The notes: a model not told the origin generated them from the letters alone. A DNA stretch of 64,000 bases from Neisseria sp. Marseille-Q6792 (GCF_943181435.1 NZ_OW969598.1:372001-436000), one strand, 5' to 3'; shown: positions 50,148 through 59,964, counted from the first letter of the stretch. Program-made: numbers and translations.

Positions 50148-51011
50148 TTAATTTGCTCTGAAAACGCTGATTGTACCATTATGGTACTGGTAAAGCTGGG
50201 TAGAAATCGCGTAGGCAGAGTCTTCAAATGCCTGCAGGGCAATATTCGCCATCGCCTGCAAAGCCTCTTCATCGGACGGGCTGCAAACGAGCAGGGCGTT
50301 GCGTGCAAGGACTGTAAAAACAGGATTGGCAGGAAGCATAGGATCGTCTTTAAGTACTTCGTTCAAAAGCAAAATCAGGGAGGCATCATAGATGTTGTCT
50401 AAATGGATTTGGGTCAATGACCAACCTTCGGCATGATGAATTTGAACACGTCCATTCATCCGTTGGCGCAAATTATCGATGGCGGTATGATACAAGGCGT
50501 CTTCATCTTCAATACCGGCTTCTTTCATATGCTCACGATTGAGCGTATGCATGGATTCTTCCCTATCCACCATATAAAGCAACATGATATCGCCTGCAAT
50601 CGGTTTGTATATAAAGTAATCGGCAGGTTCGGCTTCGTCCGTATTTGTAATCAGTCTGGCGTTTTCCAGATAAATCGTATTTTTAATTGTCGGAAGAATT
50701 TGTTGTGCTGAAACACTGGCATCAGCGTCCTGAATCTTATCGATAACCGCTAAATTGTCTGCAACAATAGCCTCCAAGGCCTCGGGATTTTGCAGATAAC
50801 TTGTGTAATGGTTGCTCAAATATGTGCTGAACGATGCTTCATCGTCTTCGGAAAAATGGACGATGATCGGCGAAGACGCAATAGTTTCTCCCCAGTCGAT
50901 TTTTGCCTCAAGATCCAATTCTTCTTGAATGCGACGGGCAAAGTATTCGACAAATTCCTGCCAAGTCATTAATTTAGGTTTGGAGCGGAACAACCTGCTG
51001 AAAAAAGACAT
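50148..51011 (-). CDS. DUF1444-family protein
   Basis: The 287-residue cytosolic protein resembles the DUF1444/UPF0354 family (LMTWQEFVEYFARRIQEE; KPIAGDIMLLYMVDREESM; VLKDDPMLPANPVFTVLAR). Its function is unknown. It has no signal peptide. It lies between leuB and a YhcH-family gene and is flanked by AG-dialect uptake sequences, which suggests that the block is an accessory insert. Confidence 0.8.
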   Translation of the reverse strand: MSFFSRLFRSKPKLMTWQEFVEYFARRIQEELDLEAKIDWGETIASSPIIVHFSEDDEASFSTYLSNHYTSYLQNPEALEAIVADNLAVIDKIQDADASVSAQQILPTIKNTIYLENARLITNTDEAEPADYFIYKPIAGDIMLLYMVDREESMHTLNREHMKEAGIEDEDALYHTAIDNLRQRMNGRVQIHHAEGWSLTQIHLDNIYDASLILLLNEVLKDDPMLPANPVFTVLARNALLVCSPSDEEALQAMANIALQAFEDSAYAISTQLYQYHNGTISVFRAN

Positions 51012-51064
51012 ATTGTGTCCTGAATAAGGGGATAAGGCCGTCTGAAAAATTATAGACGTTCGGT

Positions 51065-51511
51065 TTAAACACGGATTTTAAAAACAACTTTGCGTATGTT
51101 CGCCCTGTCGCCGACCAATGGGGCATGCCCATCATTCGGGAAAAATAGTGCAAATTCGCCGGGCTCCAAGGTTAACCAGGTTTCCGGCTCGCAGTCGAAA
51201 AACTCGATGTCGCGCTTTTCGTTGTAGCCTAAACCGTTTTTCAGACGGCCTCTGTCTATCCAGCCATACGTTTCGCTGCCATCAATCGGCGTTTGAATAT
51301 CAATATGTTTTAAGTGCGCTTCAGGCTGAGCCTCGCCTTTAGTCCTCATCGGCTCACTGCCGATAAAAATACGGATATTGGGATTCTCGCATGGCACTTG
51401 GCCGTCGGGCAGTTTGGCAAAATCCAAGGTCTGCAACAGATGGAAGGCTTCGGCGAAGTCGGGATGCAAAGCAGCGTAGCGGGAGACATTGCTTATGGTG
51501 TCGGTAATCAT
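51065..51511 (-). CDS. YhcH/YjgK/YiaL-family protein
   Basis: The 148-residue cupin-like protein belongs to a family often linked to sialic acid or ascorbate metabolism, although no such gene is nearby. Typical elements are EAHLKHIDIQTPIDGSETYGW and the C-terminal FALFFPNDGHAPLVGD. The start was set at the ATG at 51511; the longer frame runs through an uptake sequence and lacks family similarity. Confidence 0.85.
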   Translation of the reverse strand: MITDTISNVSRYAALHPDFAEAFHLLQTLDFAKLPDGQVPCENPNIRIFIGSEPMRTKGEAQPEAHLKHIDIQTPIDGSETYGWIDRGRLKNGLGYNEKRDIEFFDCEPETWLTLEPGEFALFFPNDGHAPLVGDRANIRKVVFKIRV

Positions 51512-51531
51512 GGTATATTTTTGTAGATTAA

Positions 51532-51567
51532 AGGCCGTCTGAAACACTTAAATTTTTCAGACGGCCT
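51532..51567 (-). terminator. AG-dialect uptake-sequence hairpin after leuD
   Basis: AGGCCGTCTGAA at 51532-51543 is inverted to TTCAGACGGCCT at 51556-51567. It lies between leuD and the YhcH-family gene. Confidence 0.75.
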
Positions 51568-51575
51568 TTTGTATA

Positions 51576-52217
51576 TCAACCGTTAAACAGCCAAGGCTGG
51601 TTTTGGCGGCGTTTTTCTTCAAAGGCGTGAATTTCGTCGGCGTGTTGCAGGGTCAGTCCGATTTCGTCCAAGCCGTTTAAGAGGCAGTGTTTGCGATGTT
51701 CGGTAATGTCGAATGTGAACGTTTCGCCGCTAGGGGTGGTCAGGGTTTGTCCGGCAAGGTCGATGGAGAGCTGATAGCCTTCGTTAGCTTCAACTTCTTT
51801 GAAAAGCTGGTCAACCTGTTCTTCTGTCAAAACGATAGGCAAAAGGCCGTTTTTGTAGCAGTTGTTGAAGAAGATGTCGGCGAAGCTGGGGGCGATGACG
51901 GCGCGGAAGCCGTAGTCGTCCAATGCCCAAGGGGCGTGTTCGCGCGAGGAGCCGCAACCGAAGTTTTTACGCGTCAACAGGATTTGCGCGCCTTGATAGC
52001 GTGGCTGGTTCAGCGAGAAATCGGGGTTCAACGGGCGTTTGCTGTTGTCCATGCCCGGTTCGCCGTGGTCGAGGTAACGCCATTCATCAAAGGCATTGGG
52101 GCCGAAGCCGCTGCGTTTGATTGATTTCAAAAATTGTTTGGGGATGATGGCGTCGGTATCGACGTTGCTGCGGTCGATCGGGGCGACGATGGCGGTGATT
52201 TTGGTAAAGGCTTTCAT
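51576..52217 (-). CDS. leuD: 3-isopropylmalate dehydratase small subunit
   Basis: The 213-residue subunit forms isopropylmalate isomerase with LeuC. It begins [30 protein letters not shown] and has the substrate-binding segment [15 protein letters not shown] chose the ATG at 52217, which gives the family length; the upstream frame extension is low-complexity and contains an uptake sequence. Confidence 0.95.
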   Translation of the reverse strand: MKAFTKITAIVAPIDRSNVDTDAIIPKQFLKSIKRSGFGPNAFDEWRYLDHGEPGMDNSKRPLNPDFSLNQPRYQGAQILLTRKNFGCGSSREHAPWALDDYGFRAVIAPSFADIFFNNCYKNGLLPIVLTEEQVDQLFKEVEANEGYQLSIDLAGQTLTTPSGETFTFDITEHRKHCLLNGLDEIGLTLQHADEIHAFEEKRRQNQPWLFNG

Positions 52218-52239
52218 GGGTTTGTGTCTTGTGCTGACG

Positions 52240-52268
52240 ATGCCGTCTGAAACGGTTTCAGACGGCAT
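52240..52268 (-). terminator. Uptake-sequence terminator between the lipoprotein and leuD genes
   Basis: ATGCCGTCTGAA at 52240-52251 and TTCAGACGGCAT at 52257-52268 form a hairpin with a 5-base loop. Confidence 0.75.
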
Positions 52269-52278
52269 CGCGAATCGG

Positions 52279-52533
52279 TTATTCGGTGGCGTTTTCGATT
52301 TTTTCGCCGAGATGGGAAATACCGCGTCCAACGGCATTGCCGCCTTTTTTGACGGCTTCTTTGGTTTTGTCCCAGCCTTTTTCGACGGCGTTGCCTGTTT
52401 GTTCGGCGGCGCGTTCGGCGGCGGCCTGTGTTTTGTCAAGATTGCGGGCGGTGTCTTGTTTCGCGCCCTGCCAAGTGCCGGCGCAGGCGGACAAGGCGAG
52501 GGCGGACAGGGCGGTAATGAAAAGTTTGTTCAT
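52279..52533 (-). CDS. Small lipoprotein, glycine-zipper/entericidin-like
   Basis: The 84-residue protein has a lipoprotein signal ([19 protein letters not shown]) with lipobox LSAC, so the mature protein is about 68 residues and helical. It contains repeated Lys/Ala/Glu segments ([37 protein letters not shown]). The function is unknown. The start is the ATG at 52533, directly before the signal peptide. Confidence 0.85.
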   Translation of the reverse strand: MNKLFITALSALALSACAGTWQGAKQDTARNLDKTQAAAERAAEQTGNAVEKGWDKTKEAVKKGGNAVGRGISHLGEKIENATE

Positions 52534-52586
52534 GCTTAAACTCCTTGGTTTGAATATTAAAGGTGTTTCTGCCTTACGGGACATAT

Positions 52587-52624
52587 TTCAGACGACCTCG
52601 TCAAATTCTTAAAGGCCGTCTGAA
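52587..52624 (-). terminator. Mixed-dialect hairpin after leuC
   Basis: TTCAGACGACCT (mucosa dialect) at 52587-52598 is inverted to AGGCCGTCTGAA (AG dialect) at 52613-52624. The one-base difference between the arms leaves a G-T pair or mismatch in the stem. Confidence 0.7.
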
Positions 52625-52629
52625 TATAC

Positions 52630-54039
52630 TTACGCCATCGTGCGTATGTCGGTAAAGTGTCCGGTAACGGCGGCGGCGGCGGCCATAGCGGGGCTGACGA
52701 GGTGGGTGCGTCCGCCGTTGCCTTGACGGCCTTCAAAGTTACGGTTGGAAGTGGAGGCGCAACGTTGTCCCGGGGTCAGGCGGTCGGCATTCATGGCGAG
52801 GCACATAGAGCAGCCTGGTTCGCGCCATTCAAAACCGGCTTCGATGAAAATTTTGTCCAAGCCTTCTTTTTCGGCTTGTTCTTTGACCAAACCGGAGCCG
52901 GGGACGATTAACACGCGCTGTACGTTGGCGGCTTTTTTGCGGTCTTTGGCGATGGCGGCGGCTTCGCGCAAGTCTTCGATGCGGCTGTTGGTGCAAGAAC
53001 CGATAAAGACGATATCGACAGGGATTTCGTTTAATGGTGTACCGGCTTCCAAGCCCATATATTCGAGGGCGCGTTCCATGCCGCTGCGTTTGACGGGATC
53101 GGTTTCTTCGGCAGGATTAGGCACTTTGCCGCTGATGTCCAAAACCATTTCGGGCGACGTGCCCCAAGTAACTTGCGGTTCGATGTCTTCGGCTTTGAAG
53201 TGGTATTCTTTATCGAATACGGCACCCTCGTCGGAAACCAGCGTGCGCCAGTATTCGACAGCTTTGTCCCACGCTTCGCCTTTAGGTGCGAAGGGTTTGC
53301 CTTTTACATAGTCGATGGTGGTTTGATCGACGGCAACCATACCGGAACGCGCTCCTGCCTCAATCGCCATATTGCATAAAGTCATGCGGCCTTCCATAGA
53401 AAGGCTGCGGATGGCTTCGCCGCCAAATTCGACGGCGTAACCCGTGCCGCCCGCCGTGCCGATTTGCCCGATGATGTAAAGTGCCACGTCTTTGGCGGTA
53501 ACGCCCGCTTTTAATTTGCCGTCAACGGCAATCAGCATGGATTTGGATTTTTTCGCGGTAATACACTGGGTTGCCATGGTGTGCTCGACTTCGGAAGTGC
53601 CGATGCCGTGTGCCAACGCACCGAATGCACCGTGGGTAGAAGTGTGCGAGTCACCGCAGACAACGGTCATGCCGGGCAGGGTAGCACCTTGTTCCGGGCC
53701 CATAACGTGTACGATGCCTTGGCCTTTATCCATAAACGGAAAGTAGGCGAGTGCGCCAAACTCTTTAATGTTTTTGTCCAAAGTATCGACTTGCAGTTTG
53801 GAAATCGGGTCTTGGATGCCTTTGTCCCAATCGCCGGTCGGGGTGTTGTGGTCGGCGGTGGAGACGACGCTGTCGATGCGCCACAGCTTGCGCCCCGCCA
53901 TTTTCAGGCCTTCAAACGCCTGCGGGCTGGTTACTTCGTGCACCAGGTGGCGGTCGATGTAAAGCAGGACAGTGCCGTCTTCTTCTTCGCGGACGACGTG
54001 GCTGTTCCAGAGTTTGTCGTAGAGGGTTTGTGCTGTCAT
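52630..54039 (-). CDS. leuC: 3-isopropylmalate dehydratase large subunit
   Basis: The 469-residue Fe-S subunit of isopropylmalate isomerase catalyses the second step of leucine synthesis with LeuD. It has the aconitase-family features [28 protein letters not shown] and [15 protein letters not shown], which hold the cluster cysteines. It is the first of the leucine genes in transcription order here. The 255 bases upstream separate it from divergent gshA and hold a palindrome at 54166. Confidence 0.96.
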   Translation of the reverse strand: MTAQTLYDKLWNSHVVREEEDGTVLLYIDRHLVHEVTSPQAFEGLKMAGRKLWRIDSVVSTADHNTPTGDWDKGIQDPISKLQVDTLDKNIKEFGALAYFPFMDKGQGIVHVMGPEQGATLPGMTVVCGDSHTSTHGAFGALAHGIGTSEVEHTMATQCITAKKSKSMLIAVDGKLKAGVTAKDVALYIIGQIGTAGGTGYAVEFGGEAIRSLSMEGRMTLCNMAIEAGARSGMVAVDQTTIDYVKGKPFAPKGEAWDKAVEYWRTLVSDEGAVFDKEYHFKAEDIEPQVTWGTSPEMVLDISGKVPNPAEETDPVKRSGMERALEYMGLEAGTPLNEIPVDIVFIGSCTNSRIEDLREAAAIAKDRKKAANVQRVLIVPGSGLVKEQAEKEGLDKIFIEAGFEWREPGCSMCLAMNADRLTPGQRCASTSNRNFEGRQGNGGRTHLVSPAMAAAAAVTGHFTDIRTMA

Positions 54040-54165
54040 GGTGTTGTTCTTTTGTGTGGGTAGTAATATAGGATGAAAATTCTAGACGGATTTTACATGT
54101 CATGCAACAAAATTTGTCTAATTTTTGAAGAAATGGAAAACTGAAAACAATTTGTATCTAAAAAT

Positions 54166-54180
54166 TAGACATATTGTCTA
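54166..54180. promoter_or_regulatory. Perfect 15-bp palindrome between leuC and gshA
   Basis: TAGACA-TAT-TGTCTA is perfectly symmetrical, and the half-site TTGTCTA recurs at 54114-54120. The pattern resembles a dimeric activator or repressor operator (for example LysR or GntR type). The regulator is not in the window, so the call is an inference. Confidence 0.5.
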
Positions 54181-54294
54181 TTTGAAAGAACAGTTATATT
54201 CAAAGAAAGATTTGATATGAAAGAATACTTGTCGGGATTCTTTTAAAGGCATTATTATTTGTACCTTGTTAAAACCACGTCAGGCAGAGGAAAG

Positions 54295-55644
54295 ATGAAA
54301 TTACCGGTTATATCGTCCGAGCATTTGGCTCAACTGCAGGCATTTGAAGCGAAAATCCTGTGTAACCACGTAAAAATCGAAGCATGGTTCCGTTCGCAGT
54401 GGAATGTGCACCGCCCGCCGTTTTATGGTTCGGTCGACATCCGCAATGCCGGTTACAAAATTTCGTCTATCGATATGAATTTGTTTCCGGGCGGCTTCAA
54501 TAATTTGAATCCCAACTTTATCCCGCTGGCGGCGGTTGCTGCGCAAGATGCGGTGCAGCGTGCCTGCGAAACGGCAAAATCCGTATTGATTATTCCTGAA
54601 AACCACACGCGCAATACGTTTTACCTGCAAAACGTTTACGCCCTCAGCGAGATTTTGCGCTCGGCAGGGTATGAAGTGCGCTTGGGCAGCCTGAATCCTG
54701 AGGTAACCGAGCCGACCGAGTTTGAAACCGCCTTGGGCGACAAAATCCTGTTGGAACCTTTATTGCGCACCCGCGAGCGCGTCCACCTTGCAGACGGTTT
54801 CTCGCCTTGTGTCGTCTTGTTGAACAACGACTTGTCTGCAGGTGTTCCCGACATTCTCAAAGACATCAGCCAAACCGTATTGCCTCCGTTGCACGGCGGT
54901 TGGACGACACGCCGCAAAACAGATCATTTCGGCGCGTATAACCAAGTTGCCGCCGAATTTGCCAAGCTGATTGACATCGACGAATGGCAGATTAACCCGT
55001 ATTTTGAAAAAATCGGCGGTTTGGACTTCCAAGGGCGGGAAGGCGAAGATGCGTTGGCAGAAGCGGTAGAACGCGTATTGGCGAAAATCCAAGCCAAATA
55101 CGACGAATCGGGCATTACCGATCAGCCTTTCGTGATTGTCAAAGCAGACGCAGGCACTTACGGCATGGGCGTGATGAGCGTCAAGTCCGCCGATGAAGTG
55201 CGCGGCTTGAACCGCAAAAACCGCAACAAAATGGCGAAAGTCAAAGAAGGCTTGGAAGTCAGCGAAGTGATTGTCCAAGAAGGAATTTATACCTATGAAA
55301 CCTTAAACGGCGCGGTGTGCGAACCCGTCGTCTATATGATGGACCGCTTCGTCATCGGCGGCTTTTTCCGCGTACACGAAGGGCGCGGTGCGGATGAAAA
55401 CCTCAACGCCGGCGGTATGGTGTTTGTGCCTCTGTCCAACAGCATCCCCACCGGCAACGGCGACAACTCCCAAGAAGCCCCCGAAGCCTGCAAGCGCGTA
55501 TTCGAGCAATGGGATGCGCTGGGTATGCCGCGATCCGAAAAAGACTGCGATGTCGATAATGTCCACAACCGCCTCTACGTTTACGGCGTAATGGCGCGCC
55601 TGTCGCTTTTGGCGGCGTCCATCGAGTTGGAAGAAACGGCGTAA
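54295..55644 (+). CDS. gshA: Glutamate--cysteine ligase, proteobacterial GshA type
   Basis: The 449-residue enzyme makes gamma-glutamylcysteine, the first step of glutathione synthesis, in the cytosol. It belongs to the proteobacterial-specific GshA family (Pfam GshA) rather than the E. coli fold. Conserved segments are HVKIEAWFRSQW, SVDIRNAGYKISSIDMNLFP and IVKADAGTYGMGVM. The ATG at 54295 follows AGAGGAAAG and gives the normal length; an upstream TTG would add 12 residues. Confidence 0.93.
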   Translation: MKLPVISSEHLAQLQAFEAKILCNHVKIEAWFRSQWNVHRPPFYGSVDIRNAGYKISSIDMNLFPGGFNNLNPNFIPLAAVAAQDAVQRACETAKSVLIIPENHTRNTFYLQNVYALSEILRSAGYEVRLGSLNPEVTEPTEFETALGDKILLEPLLRTRERVHLADGFSPCVVLLNNDLSAGVPDILKDISQTVLPPLHGGWTTRRKTDHFGAYNQVAAEFAKLIDIDEWQINPYFEKIGGLDFQGREGEDALAEAVERVLAKIQAKYDESGITDQPFVIVKADAGTYGMGVMSVKSADEVRGLNRKNRNKMAKVKEGLEVSEVIVQEGIYTYETLNGAVCEPVVYMMDRFVIGGFFRVHEGRGADENLNAGGMVFVPLSNSIPTGNGDNSQEAPEACKRVFEQWDALGMPRSEKDCDVDNVHNRLYVYGVMARLSLLAASIELEETA

Positions 55645-55662
55645 GACTGTTTTGAAATACAG

Positions 55663-55698
55663 ATGCCGTCTGAAACGCCAATCCGCTTCAGACGGCAT
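55663..55698 (+). terminator. Inverted uptake-sequence terminator after gshA
   Basis: ATGCCGTCTGAA at 55663-55674 pairs with TTCAGACGGCAT at 55687-55698. A third copy follows at 55729-55740. Confidence 0.8.
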
Positions 55699-55767
55699 TT
55701 CGGATATTTGGCGTGTGGGAACATCTGTTTCAGACGGCATCTCAGACTATTTTAAAAAAGGGAAAAC

Positions 55768-56445
55768 ATGAGCATCAAGCAATGGCCGGAAGGCGAAAGG
55801 CCCAGGGAAAAGCTGTTGGAACGCGGGGCGGCGGCTTTGAGTGATGCCGAGCTTTTGGCAATCCTTTTACGCGTCGGGACGCGCGGAATGAGCGCGGTCG
55901 ATTTGGCGCGCTACCTGTTGCAGGAGTTCGGCAGTTTGGGGAAGCTGATGAGCGCGGAGGTCGGCAAACTGTCGGCATACAAAGGAATGGGGACGGCAAG
56001 TTTCACACAGTTTGCCGTAGTCAGGGAAATCGGACGCAGGATACTGGCCGAAGAATTGCAGGAGAGCATCGTCCTGTCCGATCCGGATACGGTGGCCGAT
56101 TATTTACGCTTTCATTTGGGACAGGAAAAAGTCGAAGTCAGCGTCGTGCTGCTGTTGAACCGCCAAAACCAACTGATTGCGGTCAGGGAGCTGTCGCGCG
56201 GTACGGTTGCGGAAAACACGATTTACATCCGCGAAATCGTCAAACTGGCATTGGACGAATATGCCGACAGCCTGATTATCGCGCATAACCATCCGGGCGG
56301 CTCGCCCGAACCTTCGCAGGAAGACATCATGTTCACAAGGCGGCTGGCACAGGCCATGTCGCTGGTTGATGTTTCCCTGCTCGACCATTTTATCGTAACG
56401 GTGCAAACCGTCCGTTCGTTCAGGCAGCTCGGACTGATGCCCTGA
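55768..56445 (+). CDS. radC: RadC-family JAMM-motif protein
   Basis: The 225-residue protein has an N-terminal helix-hairpin-helix region and a C-terminal JAB1/MPN-type domain. The metal-binding motif is HNHPGGSPEPSQEDI with an upstream glutamate. It is annotated in many genomes as a DNA repair protein, but the biochemical role is unsettled. Confidence 0.93.
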   Translation: MSIKQWPEGERPREKLLERGAAALSDAELLAILLRVGTRGMSAVDLARYLLQEFGSLGKLMSAEVGKLSAYKGMGTASFTQFAVVREIGRRILAEELQESIVLSDPDTVADYLRFHLGQEKVEVSVVLLLNRQNQLIAVRELSRGTVAENTIYIREIVKLALDEYADSLIIAHNHPGGSPEPSQEDIMFTRRLAQAMSLVDVSLLDHFIVTVQTVRSFRQLGLMP

Positions 56446-56517
56446 CACTCTGTTTTACATGCGGCGGCTCTGATAAAATAGCCGCTTCAACCGTATTCGA
56501 CAGATATCGTTAAGTTA

Positions 56518-57243
56518 ATGGAAACACAAAACAAACCTACCGTTACCGACATTGACCGCCCCATACTCGTCCCGCCCGGCGGACATAAAAAAGTCTTGCT
56601 GCATTCCTGCTGCGCCCCGTGCAGCGGCGAAGTGATGGAGGCGATGCTTGCCTCCGGCATCGACTACACCATTTATTTTTACAATCCCAATATCCATCCG
56701 CACAAAGAATATATGCTCCGAAAAGAGGAAAACGTGCGTTTTGCGGAAAAATTCGGCATCCCTTTCATCGACAAAGACGACGATTACGAAAACGACCGCA
56801 AAGAATGGTTTGCCAAAGCCAAAGGTATGGAATTCGAACCTGAGCGCGGCATCCGCTGCACCATGTGTTTCGATATGCGTTTTGAAAAGGCGGCGCAATA
56901 CGCGCATGAACACGGGTTCCCCGTCTTCACCAGCTCGCTGGGCATTTCCCGTTGGAAAAACATGAACCAGATTAACGACTGCGGCCGCCGCGCCGCCGCG
57001 CCTTACGATGATGTGGTGTATTGGGATTTCAACTGGCGCAAAGGCGGCGGCAGCGCGCGCATGATCGAAATCAGCAAACGCGAAAACTTCTACCAGCAGG
57101 AATATTGCGGCTGCGCCTATTCCTTGCGCGATTCCAACGCCCACCGCAAATCGCAGGGACGCATCCCCATCAAACTCGGCGTGCTGTATTACGGCGACGA
57201 ATCGACACAATACGAACCTGCACCCATTCGGGTGGACAAATAA
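56518..57243 (+). CDS. queH: Epoxyqueuosine reductase QueH (DUF208)
   Basis: The 241-residue enzyme performs the last step of queuosine tRNA modification. The four cysteines expected to bind metal and cluster are visible in [11 protein letters not shown] and CGCAYS, with a further pair in CTMCFDMR. This is the QueH rather than the QueG type. Confidence 0.9.
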   Translation: METQNKPTVTDIDRPILVPPGGHKKVLLHSCCAPCSGEVMEAMLASGIDYTIYFYNPNIHPHKEYMLRKEENVRFAEKFGIPFIDKDDDYENDRKEWFAKAKGMEFEPERGIRCTMCFDMRFEKAAQYAHEHGFPVFTSSLGISRWKNMNQINDCGRRAAAPYDDVVYWDFNWRKGGGSARMIEISKRENFYQQEYCGCAYSLRDSNAHRKSQGRIPIKLGVLYYGDESTQYEPAPIRVDK

Positions 57244-57250
57244 ACACCCG

Positions 57251-57276
57251 ATGCCGTCTGAAGGTTCAGACGGCAT
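57251..57276 (+). terminator. Uptake-sequence hairpin after queH
   Basis: ATGCCGTCTGAA at 57251-57262 and TTCAGACGGCAT at 57265-57276, with only a 2-base gap; the inner bases form the loop. Confidence 0.7.
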
Positions 57277-57359
57277 CGGGTTCGGCATCGGCACGGGGAA
57301 AGGTTTGTCGGTTTGGCAATCGGCAAGCGGAAACCGCATTGACAAGTTTGCCGTTTTGA

Positions 57360-57466
57360 TATGGTGGATTAAATTTAAATCAGGACAAGGCGACGAAGCC
57401 GCAGACAGTACAGATAGTACGGCAAGGCGAGGCAACGCTGTACTGGTTTAAATTTAATCCACTATA
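57360..57466. repeat. Correia repeat element, 107 bp
   Basis: The same element type as at 1436, with one terminal change (TATGGTGG for TATAGTGG). It ends CACTATAAAAC, 34 bases before the CAP-protein ATG, and its right end contains a TATAAA box that could serve as a promoter -10. Confidence 0.93.
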
Positions 57467-57500
57467 AAACACCCCGTTGCCGCGTCGGGAGGGCGGCATC

Positions 57501-58781
57501 ATGAAATCCCTTTTTATTTGGCTGCTTCTGTTGGGCTCGGCAGCAGGCGTTTTCTACCATACCCAAAACCAATCCCTGCCCGTGGGGGAACTTGTCTATC
57601 CGTCTGCACCGCAAATCAGGGGAGAGGGCGATGCGTTGCACTACCTCAACCTCATCCGCACACAAATCGGTTTGCACGCGCTGGCACACGCGCCGGTTTT
57701 GGAAAATTCCGCCCGCAGGCACGCACGCTACCTCACGCTCAATCCCGAAGACGGACACGGAGAATATCATCCCGACAATCCGCACTACACCGCACAAAAG
57801 CTGACCGAACGCACACGCCTTGCCGGGTATCTCTACAACGGCGTGCATGAAAACATCAGCACGGAAGAGGAAGCCGCCGAATCGTCCGACAGCGACATCC
57901 GCACGCAGCAACGCCAGGTTGACGGATTGATGAGCGCAATCTACCACCGCCTTTCCCTGCTTGACCGCCATACGGATGAGGCAGGAGCGGCATTTGTGCG
58001 CGAAAACGGTAAAACCGTCGTCGTATTCAATCAGGGCAACGGCAGGTTTGAGCGGCATTGCGCCCAAGGCAGAAATCAGCCTGAAGCGGGACGGCACTAT
58101 TACCGCAACGCCTGCCACAACGGTGCGGTCGTGTACACCGACGAAGTCATGCCCGCAACGGAATTGCTTTATACCTCCTATCCGGTCGGCAGCGGCGCGC
58201 TGCCTTATTTTTACGGGGAGCGTCCCAACCCTATGCCGGGATATGAAATGACGGGAAATCCTGTCAGCATTGATTTTTCTGAGGTGGCAGGCAAAATTGT
58301 GATGAAAAGTTTCAAGCTGTATCGGGGTAAAAATGAAATCCGTCCCGTCAAAGTTTTAACCGCCGGCAACGACCCCAACGGCAGGCTGACCGCGTACCAA
58401 TTCGCCCTTTTCCCGCTCAAGCCTTTGGAATACGGTACGCTTTATACGGCGGTATTCGACTATGTCCGCAACGGACGGCGCGCGCAGGCGAAATGGCAGT
58501 TTAAAACCCGAAAACCCGATTACCCTTATTTTGAGGTAAACGGCGGCGAGACGCTTGCGGTTAGAAAAGGCGAAAAATATTTCATCCACTGGCGCGGACG
58601 CTGGTGTTTGGACGCGTGTACCCGTTATACCTACCGGCAGCGGCTCGGCAGCCGCCTGTCCATAGGAAGGCACGAGGCGGGCGGCATCGTCTTCAGCGTT
58701 GGCGGAATGACGGGCAGCCGTATCGCGCTTGCCCCAGAAGACAGCCCGGGACGCGGCGTTACCCTTTATTTACAGGATTGA
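57501..58781 (+). CDS. Exported CAP-domain (SCP/PR-1) protein
   Basis: The 426-residue protein has one N-terminal hydrophobic segment (FIWLLLLGSAAGVFYH), so it is exported or membrane-anchored. A CAP domain covers about residues 45-180, with HYLNLIRTQIGLHALAHAP, SARRHARYL and GYLYNGVHENIS. The C-terminal half (residues about 230-426) has an Ig-like/beta-rich look with a late Cys pair (CLDACTRY). The function is unknown. The ATG at 57501 is followed at once by the hydrophobic segment. It follows a Correia element directly. Confidence 0.85.
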   Translation: MKSLFIWLLLLGSAAGVFYHTQNQSLPVGELVYPSAPQIRGEGDALHYLNLIRTQIGLHALAHAPVLENSARRHARYLTLNPEDGHGEYHPDNPHYTAQKLTERTRLAGYLYNGVHENISTEEEAAESSDSDIRTQQRQVDGLMSAIYHRLSLLDRHTDEAGAAFVRENGKTVVVFNQGNGRFERHCAQGRNQPEAGRHYYRNACHNGAVVYTDEVMPATELLYTSYPVGSGALPYFYGERPNPMPGYEMTGNPVSIDFSEVAGKIVMKSFKLYRGKNEIRPVKVLTAGNDPNGRLTAYQFALFPLKPLEYGTLYTAVFDYVRNGRRAQAKWQFKTRKPDYPYFEVNGGETLAVRKGEKYFIHWRGRWCLDACTRYTYRQRLGSRLSIGRHEAGGIVFSVGGMTGSRIALAPEDSPGRGVTLYLQD

Positions 58782-58785
58782 ATAC

Positions 58786-59964
58786 ATGACAGGCAGAACA
58801 GGCCGCAACGGCAGTACCCAAGCGCAACCCGAACGCGTCATGCTGGTGGGCGTAATGTTGGACAAAGACGGTACGGGCAGCAGTGCCGCCCGTCTGAACG
58901 GTTTTCAGACGGCATTGGCGGAAGCCGTCGAGCTGGTCAAAGCGGCAGGCGGCAATCCCGTCCTTGTGGAAACCACCAAACGCGACCGTCCGCACACCGC
59001 GCTGTTTGTCGGCACGGGCAAGGCGGCGGAGCTGTCGGAAGCAGTTGCTGCAGACGGCATCGATTTGGTCGTATTCAACCACGAACTCACGCCCACGCAG
59101 GAACGCAATTTGGAAAAAATCTTCCAATGCCGCGTATTGGACAGGGTAGGGCTGATTCTGGCGATTTTCGCCCGCCGCGCCCGCACGCAGGAAGGCAGGC
59201 TGCAAGTCGAGTTGGCACAATTAAGCCATTTGGCGGGACGCTTGATACGCGGTTACGGACATTTGCAAAGCCAGCGCGGCGGCATCGGCATGAAAGGACC
59301 GGGCGAAACCAAACTGGAAACCGACCGCCGATTGATCGCCCATCGGATCAATGCCTTGAAAAAACAGCTTGCCAACCTCAAAAAACAGCGCGTCCTGCGC
59401 CGCAAGTCCCGCGAATCGGGCAGAATCAAAACGTTTGCGCTGGTCGGCTATACCAATGTCGGCAAATCCAGCCTGTTCAACCGGCTGACCAAGTCGGGCA
59501 TATATGCGAAAGACCAGCTTTTCGCCACACTCGACACCACGGCGCGGCGGCTGTACATCAGTCCCGAATGCAGCATTATCCTGACCGATACCGTCGGATT
59601 CGTCAGCGATTTGCCGCACAAACTGATTTCGGCATTTTCCGCCACGCTGGAAGAAACCGCGCAAGCCGATGTGCTGCTGCACGTCGTCGATGCCGCCGCC
59701 CCGAACAGCGGACAGCAGATTGAAGACGTGGAAAACGTACTGCAAGAAATCCATACCGGCGATATTCCTTGCATCAAGGTGTACAACAAAACCGACCTGC
59801 TGCCGTCTGAAGAACAAAACACGGGCATATGGCGCGACGCTGCGGGAAAAATTGCTGCCGTCCGCATTTCCGTTGCTGAAAATACCGGTATAGACGCACT
59901 GCGCGAAGCCATTGCCGAGTATTGTGCCGCCGCACTAAACACAGACGAAACCGAAACGCCATGA
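58786..59964 (+). CDS. hflX: GTPase HflX
   Basis: The 392-residue ribosome-associated GTPase splits or rescues stalled ribosomes. It has the HflX N-terminal domain (KRDRPHTALFVGTGKAAEL), a glycine-rich linker (RGGIGMKGPGETKLE) and a GTPase domain with GYTNVGKSSL, DTVGFVSDLPH and NKTDL. The start at the ATG at 58786 is four bases after the CAP gene's stop codon. Its stop overlaps the next gene's ATG. Confidence 0.95.
   Translation: MTGRTGRNGSTQAQPERVMLVGVMLDKDGTGSSAARLNGFQTALAEAVELVKAAGGNPVLVETTKRDRPHTALFVGTGKAAELSEAVAADGIDLVVFNHELTPTQERNLEKIFQCRVLDRVGLILAIFARRARTQEGRLQVELAQLSHLAGRLIRGYGHLQSQRGGIGMKGPGETKLETDRRLIAHRINALKKQLANLKKQRVLRRKSRESGRIKTFALVGYTNVGKSSLFNRLTKSGIYAKDQLFATLDTTARRLYISPECSIILTDTVGFVSDLPHKLISAFSATLEETAQADVLLHVVDAAAPNSGQQIEDVENVLQEIHTGDIPCIKVYNKTDLLPSEEQNTGIWRDAAGKIAAVRISVAENTGIDALREAIAEYCAAALNTDETETP

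Noticed and set aside
57477..57500. Upstream start for the CAP-domain protein
   Set aside because: It would begin only 11 bases from the Correia end and adds eight polar residues before the export signal.
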